This document shows positions 17,470 to 25,804 of a DNA stretch of 64,000 nucleotides, in pieces. Within the stretch, counting starts at the first letter, position 1. Each line of letters starts with the position of its first letter. The translations under genes were made by a program, and so were the position numbers. The notes under the pieces were generated by a model. The model had not been told where the DNA came from and did no database searches. It worked only from the letters and a program-made list of their open reading frames with translations. Origin of the DNA: Ascidiaceihabitans sp. (GTDB taxonomy: Bacteria; Pseudomonadota; Alphaproteobacteria; Rhodobacterales; Rhodobacteraceae). Where the stretch lies: NCBI GenBank assembly GCA_029251465.1, contig JAQXDI010000007.1:81381-145380 (forward strand). Reading direction: 5' to 3'.

Positions 17470-18899
17470 GATTTGGCCTTTTTCTTCTTGTCCGGCGCTT
17501 TGAATTCCTCAGGGATCGGCATGCGGTTGAACGCGTCTAGCCCTGCAATTTTATAGGCCTCTGCCAGCGTCGGATAGTTAAACGTGTTCTGCACAAAGTA
17601 ATCGACGGTGCCCTTGAGGTTCAAAACCGCTTGGGCAATGTGGATCAGTTCCGTGGCCCCTTCGCCGACGATTTGAACACCCAAAACGCGGCGGGTTTTC
17701 AAGGACACCAGCATTTTCAGCATCCCGTGTTCCAGCCCCATGATGTGTCCGCGCGATGTTTCGCGAAAGCGTGCCTCGCCCACTTCATACGGGATTTCGC
17801 GTTCCTGCATTTCTTCCTCGGACATGCCGCAGGTGGAGATTTCGGGGACCGAATAAATGCCGTACGGAAACCACGCGCTTTCGCCCAGTGTCGGCGTATC
17901 AAGCGCATGACAGGCCGCCACACGCCCCTGTTGTCCAGAGGTCGAGGCAAGCGAGGGATGCCCGATCACGTCACCGGCAGCATAGATGTGCGGCACGGTC
18001 GTTTGATAGGTTTTGCGGCTGACCTCAAGACGGCCACGATGGTCGGTTTTCAGCCCGGCAGCCTCGGGTTTCAGCTTGTCAGTGGACCCCATACGTCCGG
18101 CGGCAAACAGCAGCATTTCGGCGCGCACGTGTCGCCCGTTTTCCAGCGTCACTTCGACGTGGGTTCCTGCGTCTTCGACCTTTTCGATGGCGGACCCAAG
18201 GCGCAGGTCCAAACCGTTCTCTTTGACCTGATGGGTAAAGTCGCTGATGATCCCTTTGTCGATGAAATCAAGGAACGTCTCGCGCGGTTCGATCAGCGTC
18301 ACCGAGATGTCGAGGGCGGCAAACATCGTCGCATATTCGACCCCGATCACACCCGCGCCAACCACGATCAACGACCGCGGAATTTGCGCCATATCGAGAA
18401 ATTCATCACTGTCCAAAATCGTCGTGCCATTGAACGGCATGTAGTCGGGGCGATAGGTTTTGGTCCCTGTCGAAATCAGGAATTTATCCGCCGTCATCTT
18501 GGTGGTTTCACCAGCTTCGGTTTCGATTTCGACCGTGTTGGCGTCAAGGAAATGCGCGGTCCCGTTCAGCGTTTCAACGTGGTTGCGATTGAACTGGTGT
18601 TCCAGCACGTCGACCTCGTGATCCAGCGTTTGGTGCAAACGTCCCTTTAAATCTTCGGCGTTGATTTCCTGTTTCACACGGTAGCTGCGCCCGTAAAAAC
18701 TGCGCTCGCGCCAGCCGGACAGGTTCAGCACGGTTTCGCGCAATGTCTTGGACGGGATCGTGCCGGTGTGCACCGAAACACCGCCCAAACGATCCTTGCG
18801 ATCGATGACCAGAACTTTGCGTTTCAGCTTGCCTGCTTGGATCGCGGCAGAGCGGCCAGAGGGGCCTGAGCCGATGATGATAAGGTCGTAATGGGCCAT
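17466..18899 (-). CDS. sthA: Soluble pyridine nucleotide transhydrogenase
   Basis: SthA moves hydride between NADPH and NAD+ in the cytosol and balances the two pools. It is a flavoprotein of the disulfide-reductase superfamily but lacks the redox disulfide. Here that region reads [17 protein letters not shown] near residue 39, with no CxxxxC pair, as in known SthA. FAD binding is at [13 protein letters not shown] (8-20), NAD(P) binding at [12 protein letters not shown], and IYAAGDVIG follows. The length is 477 residues, with a lysine-rich tail. It lies three bases after the formylglutathione hydrolase gene. Confidence 0.92.
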   Translation of the reverse strand: MAHYDLIIIGSGPSGRSAAIQAGKLKRKVLVIDRKDRLGGVSVHTGTIPSKTLRETVLNLSGWRERSFYGRSYRVKQEINAEDLKGRLHQTLDHEVDVLEHQFNRNHVETLNGTAHFLDANTVEIETEAGETTKMTADKFLISTGTKTYRPDYMPFNGTTILDSDEFLDMAQIPRSLIVVGAGVIGVEYATMFAALDISVTLIEPRETFLDFIDKGIISDFTHQVKENGLDLRLGSAIEKVEDAGTHVEVTLENGRHVRAEMLLFAAGRMGSTDKLKPEAAGLKTDHRGRLEVSRKTYQTTVPHIYAAGDVIGHPSLASTSGQQGRVAACHALDTPTLGESAWFPYGIYSVPEISTCGMSEEEMQEREIPYEVGEARFRETSRGHIMGLEHGMLKMLVSLKTRRVLGVQIVGEGATELIHIAQAVLNLKGTVDYFVQNTFNYPTLAEAYKIAGLDAFNRMPIPEEFKAPDKKKKAKS

Positions 18900-18902
18900 G
18901 AT

Positions 18903-19736
18903 TTAATCCGCGTATAGGGCGTCTGCATGAAAGGCGACGTGGTCTTCCATGAACGTTGAAACAAAGAAATAGCTGTGATCGTAGCCGGGTTGCAGGCGCA
19001 CGGTGGCCTGTTGGCGTTTTGCTGCGATGGCGGCTGACAGCGCCTCTGGCTTGAGCAAGTCGATGAACTGGTCAGTGGTGCCTGTGTCGATCAGGATCGG
19101 CCCGTCAAAGCCCGCCTTTTCCATCATCAATGTGGCGTCATGGGGGCCCCACGTGGCCTCGTCATCGCCCAAATATGCGGACAACTGTTTGCGCCCCCAA
19201 TCAGCTGAGGTCGGGTTACAGATTGGCGCAAAGGCCGACACGGAACAGAACCGGTCCGGTAGACCCATCGCCAATGTCAGCGCACCATGCCCACCCATGG
19301 AATGACCGGTGATCGCCTGACGATCCATGTCGATGCTGAAATTCTCGGCAATCAAAGCCGGCAATTCATCGGCCACGTAGGTCCACATTTTGAAATGATC
19401 GGCCCACGGTTTTTGCGTTGCATCCACGTAAAATCCGGCACCTTGGCCCAGATCGTATGCTTCGTCATCTGCAACGCCTTCGCCGCGCGGTGAGGTGTCA
19501 GGAAAGATCAACGCGATGCCGTGCTCTGCCGCCCAAACTTGCGCACCGGCCTTTACCATCGCGTTTTCGTGGGTGCAGGTCAGGCCCGACAAATACCACA
19601 ACACGGGCACGGGGCCATCCTTGGCCTCGCGCGGTAGGAACACGGCGAATGTCATGTCACAGGCGCAGGCCGCCGATGCATGGCTGTAGACGCCTTGGGT
19701 GCCGCCAAAGCAGGCGTTTTCAGAGATGGTTTTCAT
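18903..19736 (-). CDS. fghA: S-formylglutathione hydrolase
   Basis: The enzyme hydrolyses S-formylglutathione to formate and glutathione, the last step of glutathione-dependent formaldehyde oxidation. The 277-residue length is typical. The conserved segment LWYLSGLTCTHEN, the nucleophile elbow ITGHSMGGHGAL, an aspartate in the LIDTGTTDQFID region and the histidine in PGYDHSYFFV are all present. Formaldehyde dehydrogenase (adhC/flhA) is not adjacent. It heads a probable operon fghA-sthA-yaiI. Confidence 0.93.
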   Translation of the reverse strand: MKTISENACFGGTQGVYSHASAACACDMTFAVFLPREAKDGPVPVLWYLSGLTCTHENAMVKAGAQVWAAEHGIALIFPDTSPRGEGVADDEAYDLGQGAGFYVDATQKPWADHFKMWTYVADELPALIAENFSIDMDRQAITGHSMGGHGALTLAMGLPDRFCSVSAFAPICNPTSADWGRKQLSAYLGDDEATWGPHDATLMMEKAGFDGPILIDTGTTDQFIDLLKPEALSAAIAAKRQQATVRLQPGYDHSYFFVSTFMEDHVAFHADALYAD

Positions 19737-19802
19737 AAGTGCGTTCCTTCGAATGTCGTGTTGGCCGATGTGTACGCCAGATTGGTTAACGGATGTATCC
19801 CA

Positions 19803-20732
19803 TTATGCGCCAGTGACCCACGCAATAACGACACTGACTGTGACGATGCTGATGGCCGTTGACACGAGGATCGCGGCAGAGACGCGTTGCGGGGCGACGC
19901 CGTAGTGTTGCGCTAGCATGTAGACGTTGCCTGCGACAGGCAGGGCGGCCGCAGAAATCATCACGCCGGCGCTGTAGCCGTCGACCGAGAATAAGTAGAT
20001 CGCGGCAAAGGCGACAAACGCCGGATGCAGCGCCAGTTTGCAGAATGTCAGCCAGCCTGCGACCTCGATCCGTTCTGCGGATTTTGAGGCAAGCGAGGCG
20101 CCGATGGCAAACAGCGCACCGGGGGTCGCAGCACCACCTAGAATCGCGAGGAAATCGTTCATGGGTGTCGGGATCGGGATGGAAAAACCGGACCAGAACA
20201 GGCCCAAAGACATGGCCACAATCATCGGGTTTTTGACCAACCCAAGGCCCACGATTTTCAAAATCGACAGCGACATGCGTCCGTCGCGCGATCCTGTAAT
20301 CAGGATCACAATCAAGGATGAAAACACGATCAGATCAACCGCCAGCATCATCATGATCGGGCCAATTGCGGCCTCGCCCAGCAACAATGTCAGCATGGGT
20401 ATCCCAAGAAAACCGATGTTGCCGATCACCGCGCATTGCGCCTCAATCGCGGCGGTCGCGATGTCCAGCTTGCGCACAAACGCAACGGCGGTGGCGATCA
20501 CGTAAACAAACGCGGTGCCCCAAAGATAGGCGGCGATCAAACGACCATCCCACACCTCGGCCAAGGGCAGGTTTGCGGCAAAGCGAAAGATCATCGCAGA
20601 CAGTGCAAAAAAGAACACGAATTTGGTCAGATACGCCGTCGCCTCAGCTGAGAAAAAGCGCGTGCGTCCGGCGATGTACCCCAACCCGATAATGGCAAAG
20701 AACGGCAATGTCTTAAGGAAAATCGCAATCAT
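19803..20732 (-). CDS. AEC family transporter
   Basis: A 309-residue integral membrane protein with about ten hydrophobic segments, matching the auxin efflux carrier (AEC) family of bacterial permeases. IGNIGFLGIPMLTLLLGEAA and GLVKNPMIVAMSLGL are typical. Known bacterial members move malate, malonate or other small acids; the substrate here is unknown. It stands alone between fghA and mbfA. Confidence 0.87.
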   Translation of the reverse strand: MIAIFLKTLPFFAIIGLGYIAGRTRFFSAEATAYLTKFVFFFALSAMIFRFAANLPLAEVWDGRLIAAYLWGTAFVYVIATAVAFVRKLDIATAAIEAQCAVIGNIGFLGIPMLTLLLGEAAIGPIMMMLAVDLIVFSSLIVILITGSRDGRMSLSILKIVGLGLVKNPMIVAMSLGLFWSGFSIPIPTPMNDFLAILGGAATPGALFAIGASLASKSAERIEVAGWLTFCKLALHPAFVAFAAIYLFSVDGYSAGVMISAAALPVAGNVYMLAQHYGVAPQRVSAAILVSTAISIVTVSVVIAWVTGA

Positions 20733-20773
20733 TCTGTAGGGATAGCGCGGCTAAGGTATACGCTGCAAGGGCT

Positions 20774-21748
20774 CTAACCCGAACCGATCAAAACGCCTGC
20801 GCCAAACACCAGCGCGCCACCGACGACAACTTGGAATGCGGCGCGGAAAAACGGGGTTTGCATGAATTTGTTCTGGATCCACGCGATGGCCCAAAGTTCG
20901 ACAAACACGACGATGATCGCGATAACGGTGGCGGTCCAGAAGTCGGTGATCAAATAGGGCAGGGCGTGGCCCAATCCGCCCAGCGTGGTCATGATGCCGG
21001 ATGCAAATCCGCGTTTCACGGGCGATCCGCGCCCTGACAATTCACCGTCATCTGATGCCGCTTCGGTAAAGCCCATGGAAATGCCCGCGCCGACAGAGGC
21101 CGCCAGCCCGACCAAAAACGTCGTCCACGTGTCTTGGGTCGCAAAGGCGGTGGCGAAAATCGGAGCAAGGGTGGACACCGAACCGTCCATCAAACCGGCC
21201 AATCCGGGCTGTACCCAAGTTAGCAAAAACCGGCGCCTGGCTTGTTCCTCTTCGCTCGATTTTGCGTCGTCATTCAGGTGCTGGTTTTCCAACTTTTCTG
21301 CCGTGGCTTGATGGCCTGCTTCGGCGGCGGCCAGATCGCCCAACAGCTTGCGCGTGGCGGCATCTGACGTGCGGGCAGCGGCGGCGTGATAGAATCGCGT
21401 AGCGTCTTGTTCCATTGCTTCGGCTTCGGTGCGGATGCGTTCCAGCGACAGGTTTTCGATCAACCACACAGGGCGACGTGCGTAAAATCCGGACACATGT
21501 TCGCGCCGGATCAGCGGAATGACGTCACCAAAACGCACACGATGCAAATCGATCAAACGCTGGCGATGCCCGTCTTCTTCAACCGCCATTCCGTCAAACA
21601 CCGCAGCACTGGCGGGATAATCGGCACGCAGGTTTTCCGCGTACCCCCGATAAATCTGCGCATCGTCTTCCTCCGACGAAATCGCGAGCGCCAGAACTTC
21701 TTGTTCGGACAAATCCTTGAACCGTTTGCGGGAAAGAGAAAATCGCAT
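20774..21748 (-). CDS. mbfA: Iron exporter MbfA (ferritin-like plus VIT1 domain)
   Basis: MbfA is a membrane-bound ferritin-like protein that exports iron and protects from iron and peroxide stress. Residues 10-160 are a rubrerythrin/ferritin-like domain with ISSEEDDAQIY, EEDGH, EQDATRFYH and AEAGH supplying Glu and His ligands. From residue 180 a VIT1/CCC1 domain follows, with five membrane segments, GLMDGSVSTLAPIFATAF and GAGISMGFTEAASDD. The length of 324 residues is typical. An Irr-type iron control element sits 13 bases before its start codon. Confidence 0.92.
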   Translation of the reverse strand: MRFSLSRKRFKDLSEQEVLALAISSEEDDAQIYRGYAENLRADYPASAAVFDGMAVEEDGHRQRLIDLHRVRFGDVIPLIRREHVSGFYARRPVWLIENLSLERIRTEAEAMEQDATRFYHAAAARTSDAATRKLLGDLAAAEAGHQATAEKLENQHLNDDAKSSEEEQARRRFLLTWVQPGLAGLMDGSVSTLAPIFATAFATQDTWTTFLVGLAASVGAGISMGFTEAASDDGELSGRGSPVKRGFASGIMTTLGGLGHALPYLITDFWTATVIAIIVVFVELWAIAWIQNKFMQTPFFRAAFQVVVGGALVFGAGVLIGSG

Positions 21749-21760
21749 GCGTCACCTACA

Positions 21761-21775
21761 TTAGAATGATTCTAA
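21761..21775 (-). promoter_or_regulatory. Iron control element (Irr box) at mbfA
   Basis: TTAGAATGATTCTAA is a perfect palindrome around TGA and matches the core of the alphaproteobacterial ICE consensus (TTTAGAA-N3-TTCTAAA) except for the outermost bases. It lies 13 bases upstream of the mbfA start. Irr is known to repress mbfA in rhizobia when iron is scarce. Confidence 0.75.
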
Positions 21776-21834
21776 GATAACAAGCCAATCAACTTTTGCA
21801 AGCTTACCCTACGCCAGTTCATTTTTATCTGTGG

Positions 21835-21853
21835 AAACTGAACTATTCGGTTT
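21835..21853. promoter_or_regulatory. Candidate autoregulatory operator of the TetR gene
   Basis: AAACTGAA-CTA-TTCGGTTT is an inverted repeat with one mismatch per arm, 30 bases upstream of the TetR-family start codon. Its size and position are usual for an operator bound by the adjacent regulator. Confidence 0.45.
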
Positions 21854-21882
21854 ATGTTAGTGCTCTGAATTCCGGAGAACGT

Positions 21883-22500
21883 ATGACGCAAGCCGCCCAA
21901 ATTGTCCGCAAGGGCCGCAAATTCGATCAAGTGCTAGAAGGCGCGCGCAAAGTGTTTATGGCGGACGGGTTCGAGGGGGCCAGTGTCGACGATATCGCCC
22001 GCGTTGCCGAAGTCAGCAAGGCGACGCTGTACAGCTATTTCCCTGACAAACGGCTGCTTTTTGTCGAAGTCGCGACGACCGAATGCACGCGGCAGGCCGA
22101 CGACGCCCTACACAATATTGACCGCGCCGCCCCCCCACGTGAGGTTTTGACACGCACAGGGCAGCATTTTTTGCGCTTCATCACGTCCAAACTGGGTCAG
22201 CAAATCTTTCGGATTTGTGTGGCGGAATCGGATCGCTTTCCAGACATCGGGCGCGCGTTCTATGCCTCTGGTCCTGCGGTGATGCGCCGCGAAATGGCGC
22301 TGTATTTCAAGGACGCAACTGAACGCGGCGAACTGCAAATCGATGATCTTGTTCTGGCGGCTGATCAATTCGGCGAGCTGTGCAAGGCCGATGTCTGGCC
22401 ACGGCTGATGTTCGGCGTGTCGAAATCTGTCACTGACGAAGAAATCAAACGCGTCGTTGATGGTGCCGTCGAAACGTTCATGGCGCGCTACGGGACCTGA
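21883..22500 (+). CDS. TetR/AcrR family transcriptional regulator
   Basis: A 205-residue repressor-type protein. The N-terminal helix-turn-helix is clear (GFEGASVDDIARVAEVSKAT, then LYSYFPDKRLLF, residues 28-60). The C-terminal ligand domain resembles the AefR/AcrR C-terminal type. The ATG at 21883 follows CGGAGAAC and starts close to the DNA-binding domain, as usual; a longer frame from 21796 runs across the likely promoter and is rejected. It is divergent from mbfA and 88 bases before imuB. A candidate operator is at 21835-21853. The inducer is unknown. Confidence 0.9.
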   Translation: MTQAAQIVRKGRKFDQVLEGARKVFMADGFEGASVDDIARVAEVSKATLYSYFPDKRLLFVEVATTECTRQADDALHNIDRAAPPREVLTRTGQHFLRFITSKLGQQIFRICVAESDRFPDIGRAFYASGPAVMRREMALYFKDATERGELQIDDLVLAADQFGELCKADVWPRLMFGVSKSVTDEEIKRVVDGAVETFMARYGT

Positions 22501-22555
22501 AGCCCGACCCATTCTAGACTCGACTCCTAGGGCTAATTTTGTGTATCCAGAATGG

Positions 22556-22570
22556 GAACAAAATAAGAAC
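22556..22570 (+). promoter_or_regulatory. LexA (SOS) box of imuB
   Basis: GAAC-AAAATAA-GAAC is an exact match to GAAC-N7-GAAC, the reverse complement of the GTTC-N7-GTTC direct repeat bound by LexA in Rhodobacter and relatives. It lies 18 bases upstream of the imuB start codon, where bound repressor would block transcription. Confidence 0.8.
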
Positions 22571-22588
22571 ATTTGGAATTACCGAACC

Positions 22589-24265
22589 ATGTCCACCCGT
22601 GGGCCCAACCGCCGTATCTTATCGCTGTGGTTCCCTCGAATGGGGGCCGACCGTCTGATCCGACGGGACCCGTTGCTGACGGATCACCCACTTGGGGTGG
22701 TTGCGGAGCACGCGAATATGCAGGTTCTGACCTCGATCAACAGCATCGCCGAAAGGCACGGAATTCGCGTCGGTCAACCGGTGCGTGATGCCCACGCCAT
22801 GTGCGAAGGGCTGATCACACGCCAGCGTAATACTCTTGCTGAACAATCGTTTATGGGGGTGGTGCGGCGCTGGGCAGGTAAATTTTCACCGTGGGTCGCA
22901 CCCGAAGGGGACGACGGATTGGTCATCGACCTCAGCGGTTGCGCACATCTTTTTGGCGGGGAAGAGGCGCTGGTGCAAGTGGTCCAAGACGACTGCAACG
23001 ATTTGGGGTTATCGGTTTGTCTGGGCGTGGCTGACACGCGCGGGGCGGCATGGGCGCTTGCGCGTTTTGCGGGGCAATCAGGGCAATCAGATCGCAACGG
23101 TGACGCGATTGATCAAGAGGCCCGCGCGACGCGATCACGGGCGGGAAAACGGCGACACTGGACCAAAGGCGGGGCCGCACCGACCGTGCAAATGGGGCGC
23201 AACGACAGTCGTCACAGGATCGCACCGCCGGGGCAAACCTATGTGGCGCTAAGCCCGCTGCCGATCGCGGCCCTGCGCCTTGATGCGGATACGATTGCGC
23301 AGCTGAACCGTCTTGGATTGCGCCGCGTCGGGGATGTTTTGGGGCAGCCTCGTGCAGGGCTTGCACGGCGGTTTGGGCGGGGTCTGGTGATGCGGCTGGA
23401 CCAAGCAATGGGCAGCGCGCCCGAACCCGTGTCGCCCGCAGGGGCCGCGCATCATTTTGCAGTGCGCATGACCTTGCCTGAACCGATCGGATTGGCCGAT
23501 GACGTGATGGCGGGTGTGGATCGTTTGCTGGACCGGTTGTGCGCGGCGCTCAAGACCCAAGGGCGCGGTGCCCGCCGTGTGCGCCTGCAAGCATTTCGTG
23601 TGGATCAGGGGGTCGAAATGATCGAGATCGGGCTGGCGCGCCCGTCCCATGACCCCGCCCGTATCCGCCCGCTGCTAGAGCTAAAGATCGACGACATCGA
23701 CGCGGGTTTTGGCATCGACATGCTGCGGCTTGAGGCCGTGCAAAACGAACCGTTGCAGGAACGCACCGCCGTCGGTCACCTAGAGGCTGGCGACAGCGTC
23801 AATCGCCGTCTGGCCACACAAACGGGTGTCGATGATCTGCTGGGACGGTTGGGCGCGCGCATCGGGCTGGACGCGATCACGCGGGTGCATCCGGCCTCTA
23901 GCCACATCCCCGAAAAGAGCGCGCAGGTGCTGGCGGCCACATGGTCCGAGGCGCACAAAGGGCCGTGGCCCGCGCCCCCCAACCCGCGCCCCTTGCTGCT
24001 GTGGCATCCCGAACCGGTCACCGCATCCGAAGCCGGACCCAAAGTGCCAAGCAGCTTTCGATGGCGCGGACGTGACCACACCCGCATCCGCGCGTTAGGC
24101 CCTGAACGGATTTCACCGGAATGGTGGCTGGATGACCCCAACTGGCGCAGCGGCGTGCGCGATTATTGGGTGATGGACACCGATCACGCAGAACGGTTGT
24201 GGCTGTTTTACGGGCACGGCGGCGCGATGTCGGCAGGCTGGTTCTGCCAAGGCAGCTTTGCCTGA
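22589..24265 (+). CDS. imuB: ImuB, Y-family polymerase-like protein of the SOS mutasome
   Basis: ImuB is a catalytically dead Y-family homologue that links the error-prone polymerase DnaE2 to the sliding clamp during SOS mutagenesis. The start MSTRGPNRRILSLWFPRMG lacks the metal-binding aspartates of active Y polymerases, as expected. SFMGVVRRWAGKFSPWVA and GLVIDLSGCAHLFGGEEAL are hallmark segments. The start at 22589 sits just after the LexA box. The length is 558 residues. Neither imuA nor dnaE2 is adjacent: TetR is upstream, and a secreted protein on the other strand is downstream. Confidence 0.92.
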   Translation: MSTRGPNRRILSLWFPRMGADRLIRRDPLLTDHPLGVVAEHANMQVLTSINSIAERHGIRVGQPVRDAHAMCEGLITRQRNTLAEQSFMGVVRRWAGKFSPWVAPEGDDGLVIDLSGCAHLFGGEEALVQVVQDDCNDLGLSVCLGVADTRGAAWALARFAGQSGQSDRNGDAIDQEARATRSRAGKRRHWTKGGAAPTVQMGRNDSRHRIAPPGQTYVALSPLPIAALRLDADTIAQLNRLGLRRVGDVLGQPRAGLARRFGRGLVMRLDQAMGSAPEPVSPAGAAHHFAVRMTLPEPIGLADDVMAGVDRLLDRLCAALKTQGRGARRVRLQAFRVDQGVEMIEIGLARPSHDPARIRPLLELKIDDIDAGFGIDMLRLEAVQNEPLQERTAVGHLEAGDSVNRRLATQTGVDDLLGRLGARIGLDAITRVHPASSHIPEKSAQVLAATWSEAHKGPWPAPPNPRPLLLWHPEPVTASEAGPKVPSSFRWRGRDHTRIRALGPERISPEWWLDDPNWRSGVRDYWVMDTDHAERLWLFYGHGGAMSAGWFCQGSFA

Positions 24266-24277
24266 CCGACGTTCTGA

Positions 24278-24907
24278 TCAGGGTGAAACAACATCGATGA
24301 CACGACAGGTTGTGTAGCCATTTTTCTTTGCCCACGCACGTCCTTCGATGTTCAGCGTGCTCATCAATGTCGCCACATCTTCGTTGCAATAAGCGATGGC
24401 CGTTGCGCGGGTCTCAGCGGTATTTTTCCAGTTCCAAGACACGCCATAGCTGGTTTTCGAAATCGCAAAGGCACCGTGGCGTCCGTCTTTTTGTTTGGTG
24501 GCATATTCGCCAGTAAACGATCGCGAGGCGCGTGTTCCAAGACCTGACGCCTGCGTTGCATCCAGAGGGACGTCTTTGGGGACCATGATTGCGTGTAACA
24601 CGCAGTTTCCTTTGTTTTCGGACAAAATCATGCAGCCTTTGTGCGCTGCGGCCTTGGCTGATTTCAGGTCGTTAAAATTGCGGACCCAGAACGCACATTG
24701 GTTTGTTTCACTTCGATAGAACGCTCCGAAATGTTCCTTTTGGCGGCGAAAACCTTTGTAGGATTTTGCCTGACAGGTTGTCAGAGTTGACCCCGAGACC
24801 ACGCCGATTTTGACGGGGCCAGCATAGGTTTTTATCTCGGCAAATACAGCCTGACCCATCAGTGAAAAAGCTGCGGCAGCGGCAAAAAGTGAACGCGTAA
24901 AAAGCAT
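24278..24907 (-). CDS. Secreted cysteine-containing protein, possibly DUF4189-like
   Basis: A 209-residue protein with a signal peptide (hydrophobic residues 5-23, cleavage after VFA). The mature part has seven cysteines, probably in disulfides. The segment GAFAISKTSYGVSWNWKNTA followed by TRATAIAYCNED resembles the DUF4189 pattern, in which a YG..W/.. core is followed by a cysteine, but this is a weak match. Function is unknown. It ends 12 bases from imuB, facing it. Confidence 0.65.
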   Translation of the reverse strand: MLFTRSLFAAAAAFSLMGQAVFAEIKTYAGPVKIGVVSGSTLTTCQAKSYKGFRRQKEHFGAFYRSETNQCAFWVRNFNDLKSAKAAAHKGCMILSENKGNCVLHAIMVPKDVPLDATQASGLGTRASRSFTGEYATKQKDGRHGAFAISKTSYGVSWNWKNTAETRATAIAYCNEDVATLMSTLNIEGRAWAKKNGYTTCRVIDVVSP

Positions 24908-25019
24908 GTCATAAACCTCTTCGTAGTTTCCAAGGCAACGTGTGTTGCGATTCGGTGATCACATCTATATGATAAAAAATCAATGTAAAACATTAATTTT
25001 TAATTACTTAGGGTGAATC

Positions 25020-25550
25020 ATGATGCAAAGGCTGCGTATTGTTGCTGGAATGGTCTTTGTGCCGACCTTGATATTCCTGGTGTATTACCCGTATCGCGCC
25101 ATCAGCTGGCGCTATGATTTTGTCTTTTCCACGCCGGATGAATGGGTGACCCAAAGCTGGGTGGAGCAAGGTGCGCAAATCCAGTTTGGCCAGCGTTTGA
25201 TCTACTTTGCTGCTTGGATGATACCGGTGCTATTCGGCATATTCGCGCTGCTCATTGCACTGCGAATTTTATGGAGCCTTGCGCGGGGCGAGGTGTTTTC
25301 CAACCGGATGGCACGGATGATTTTCTGGATGGGCATGTGCGGTGCATTGTCATCCGTCATGCATCTAATTGCGGCGGCATATAGCCCGATGATGCTGTCG
25401 TGGGCCAATCCAAGTGGGCCTCTGCCTGTGCGATTTTGGTACAGCTCAACACATTTCACCAACATCTTTTACGGATTGGCATTTGTACTTATGGGCTGGG
25501 TCATGAAAGAAGCGTCGCGGATATCCGAAGAAAACGATGGGTTCTTGTGA
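25020..25550 (+). CDS. DUF2975 membrane protein
   Basis: A 176-residue protein with four membrane segments (about residues 8-25, 62-90, 99-125 and 143-165). RILWSLARGEVFSNRMARMI is the characteristic cytoplasmic stretch of DUF2975 proteins. The TGA stop overlaps the ATG of a small XRE regulator (TGATG), the usual partner of this family. The upstream 110 bases are unusually A+T rich. Function is not established; such pairs are found in many bacteria. Confidence 0.82.
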   Translation: MMQRLRIVAGMVFVPTLIFLVYYPYRAISWRYDFVFSTPDEWVTQSWVEQGAQIQFGQRLIYFAAWMIPVLFGIFALLIALRILWSLARGEVFSNRMARMIFWMGMCGALSSVMHLIAAAYSPMMLSWANPSGPLPVRFWYSSTHFTNIFYGLAFVLMGWVMKEASRISEENDGFL

Positions 25551-25759
25551 TGGAAATTGTAGTGCGATTGGACGTTGTCTTGGCGCAGCGCAAAATGAAG
25601 TCCAAGGACTTGGCCGAAGCTATTGGGATCAGTGTGCAAAACCTGAGTTTGCTAAAATCAGGCAAGGTCAAAGGGCTGCGGTTTTCGACGCTGGCGCGGA
25701 TTTGCGACGTGTTGGAATGTCAGCCCGGTGATCTTCTGGAGGCTGTTGTGGTCCCATGA
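25550..25759 (+). CDS. Small XRE-family regulator (YozG-like)
   Basis: This 69-residue protein is almost entirely a Cro/C1-type helix-turn-helix: LAEAIGISVQNLSLLKSGKV is the recognition region, and DVLECQPGDLLE ends the domain. Its ATG overlaps the DUF2975 stop by one base, showing coupled translation. In other bacteria the same pair occurs, and the regulator probably controls its own operon, but the target here is unknown. A GGTGCATC-AA-GATGCACC hairpin follows. Confidence 0.88.
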   Translation: MEIVVRLDVVLAQRKMKSKDLAEAIGISVQNLSLLKSGKVKGLRFSTLARICDVLECQPGDLLEAVVVP

Positions 25760-25771
25760 GTGTGGCGCGGT

Positions 25772-25789
25772 GGTGCATCAAGATGCACC
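25772..25789. terminator. Hairpin between convergent XRE and paaK genes
   Basis: GGTGCATC-AA-GATGCACC is a perfect 8-base inverted repeat 13 bases after the XRE stop and 16 bases from the paaK stop. It has no T-tract in either direction, so it may be a weak bidirectional terminator or a protein-binding site. Confidence 0.45.
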
Positions 25790-25804
25790 TTAACCGCACT
25801 GCAT

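Noticed and set aside
22457..22588. Upstream start for imuB within the TetR gene
   Set aside because: It would place the LexA box inside the coding region, and the extra 44 residues lack family similarity.
25400..25549. Longer N-terminus for the XRE regulator
   Set aside because: The extension overlaps the DUF2975 gene in another frame. The domain starts right after the ATG at 25550, which overlaps the DUF2975 stop as usual.
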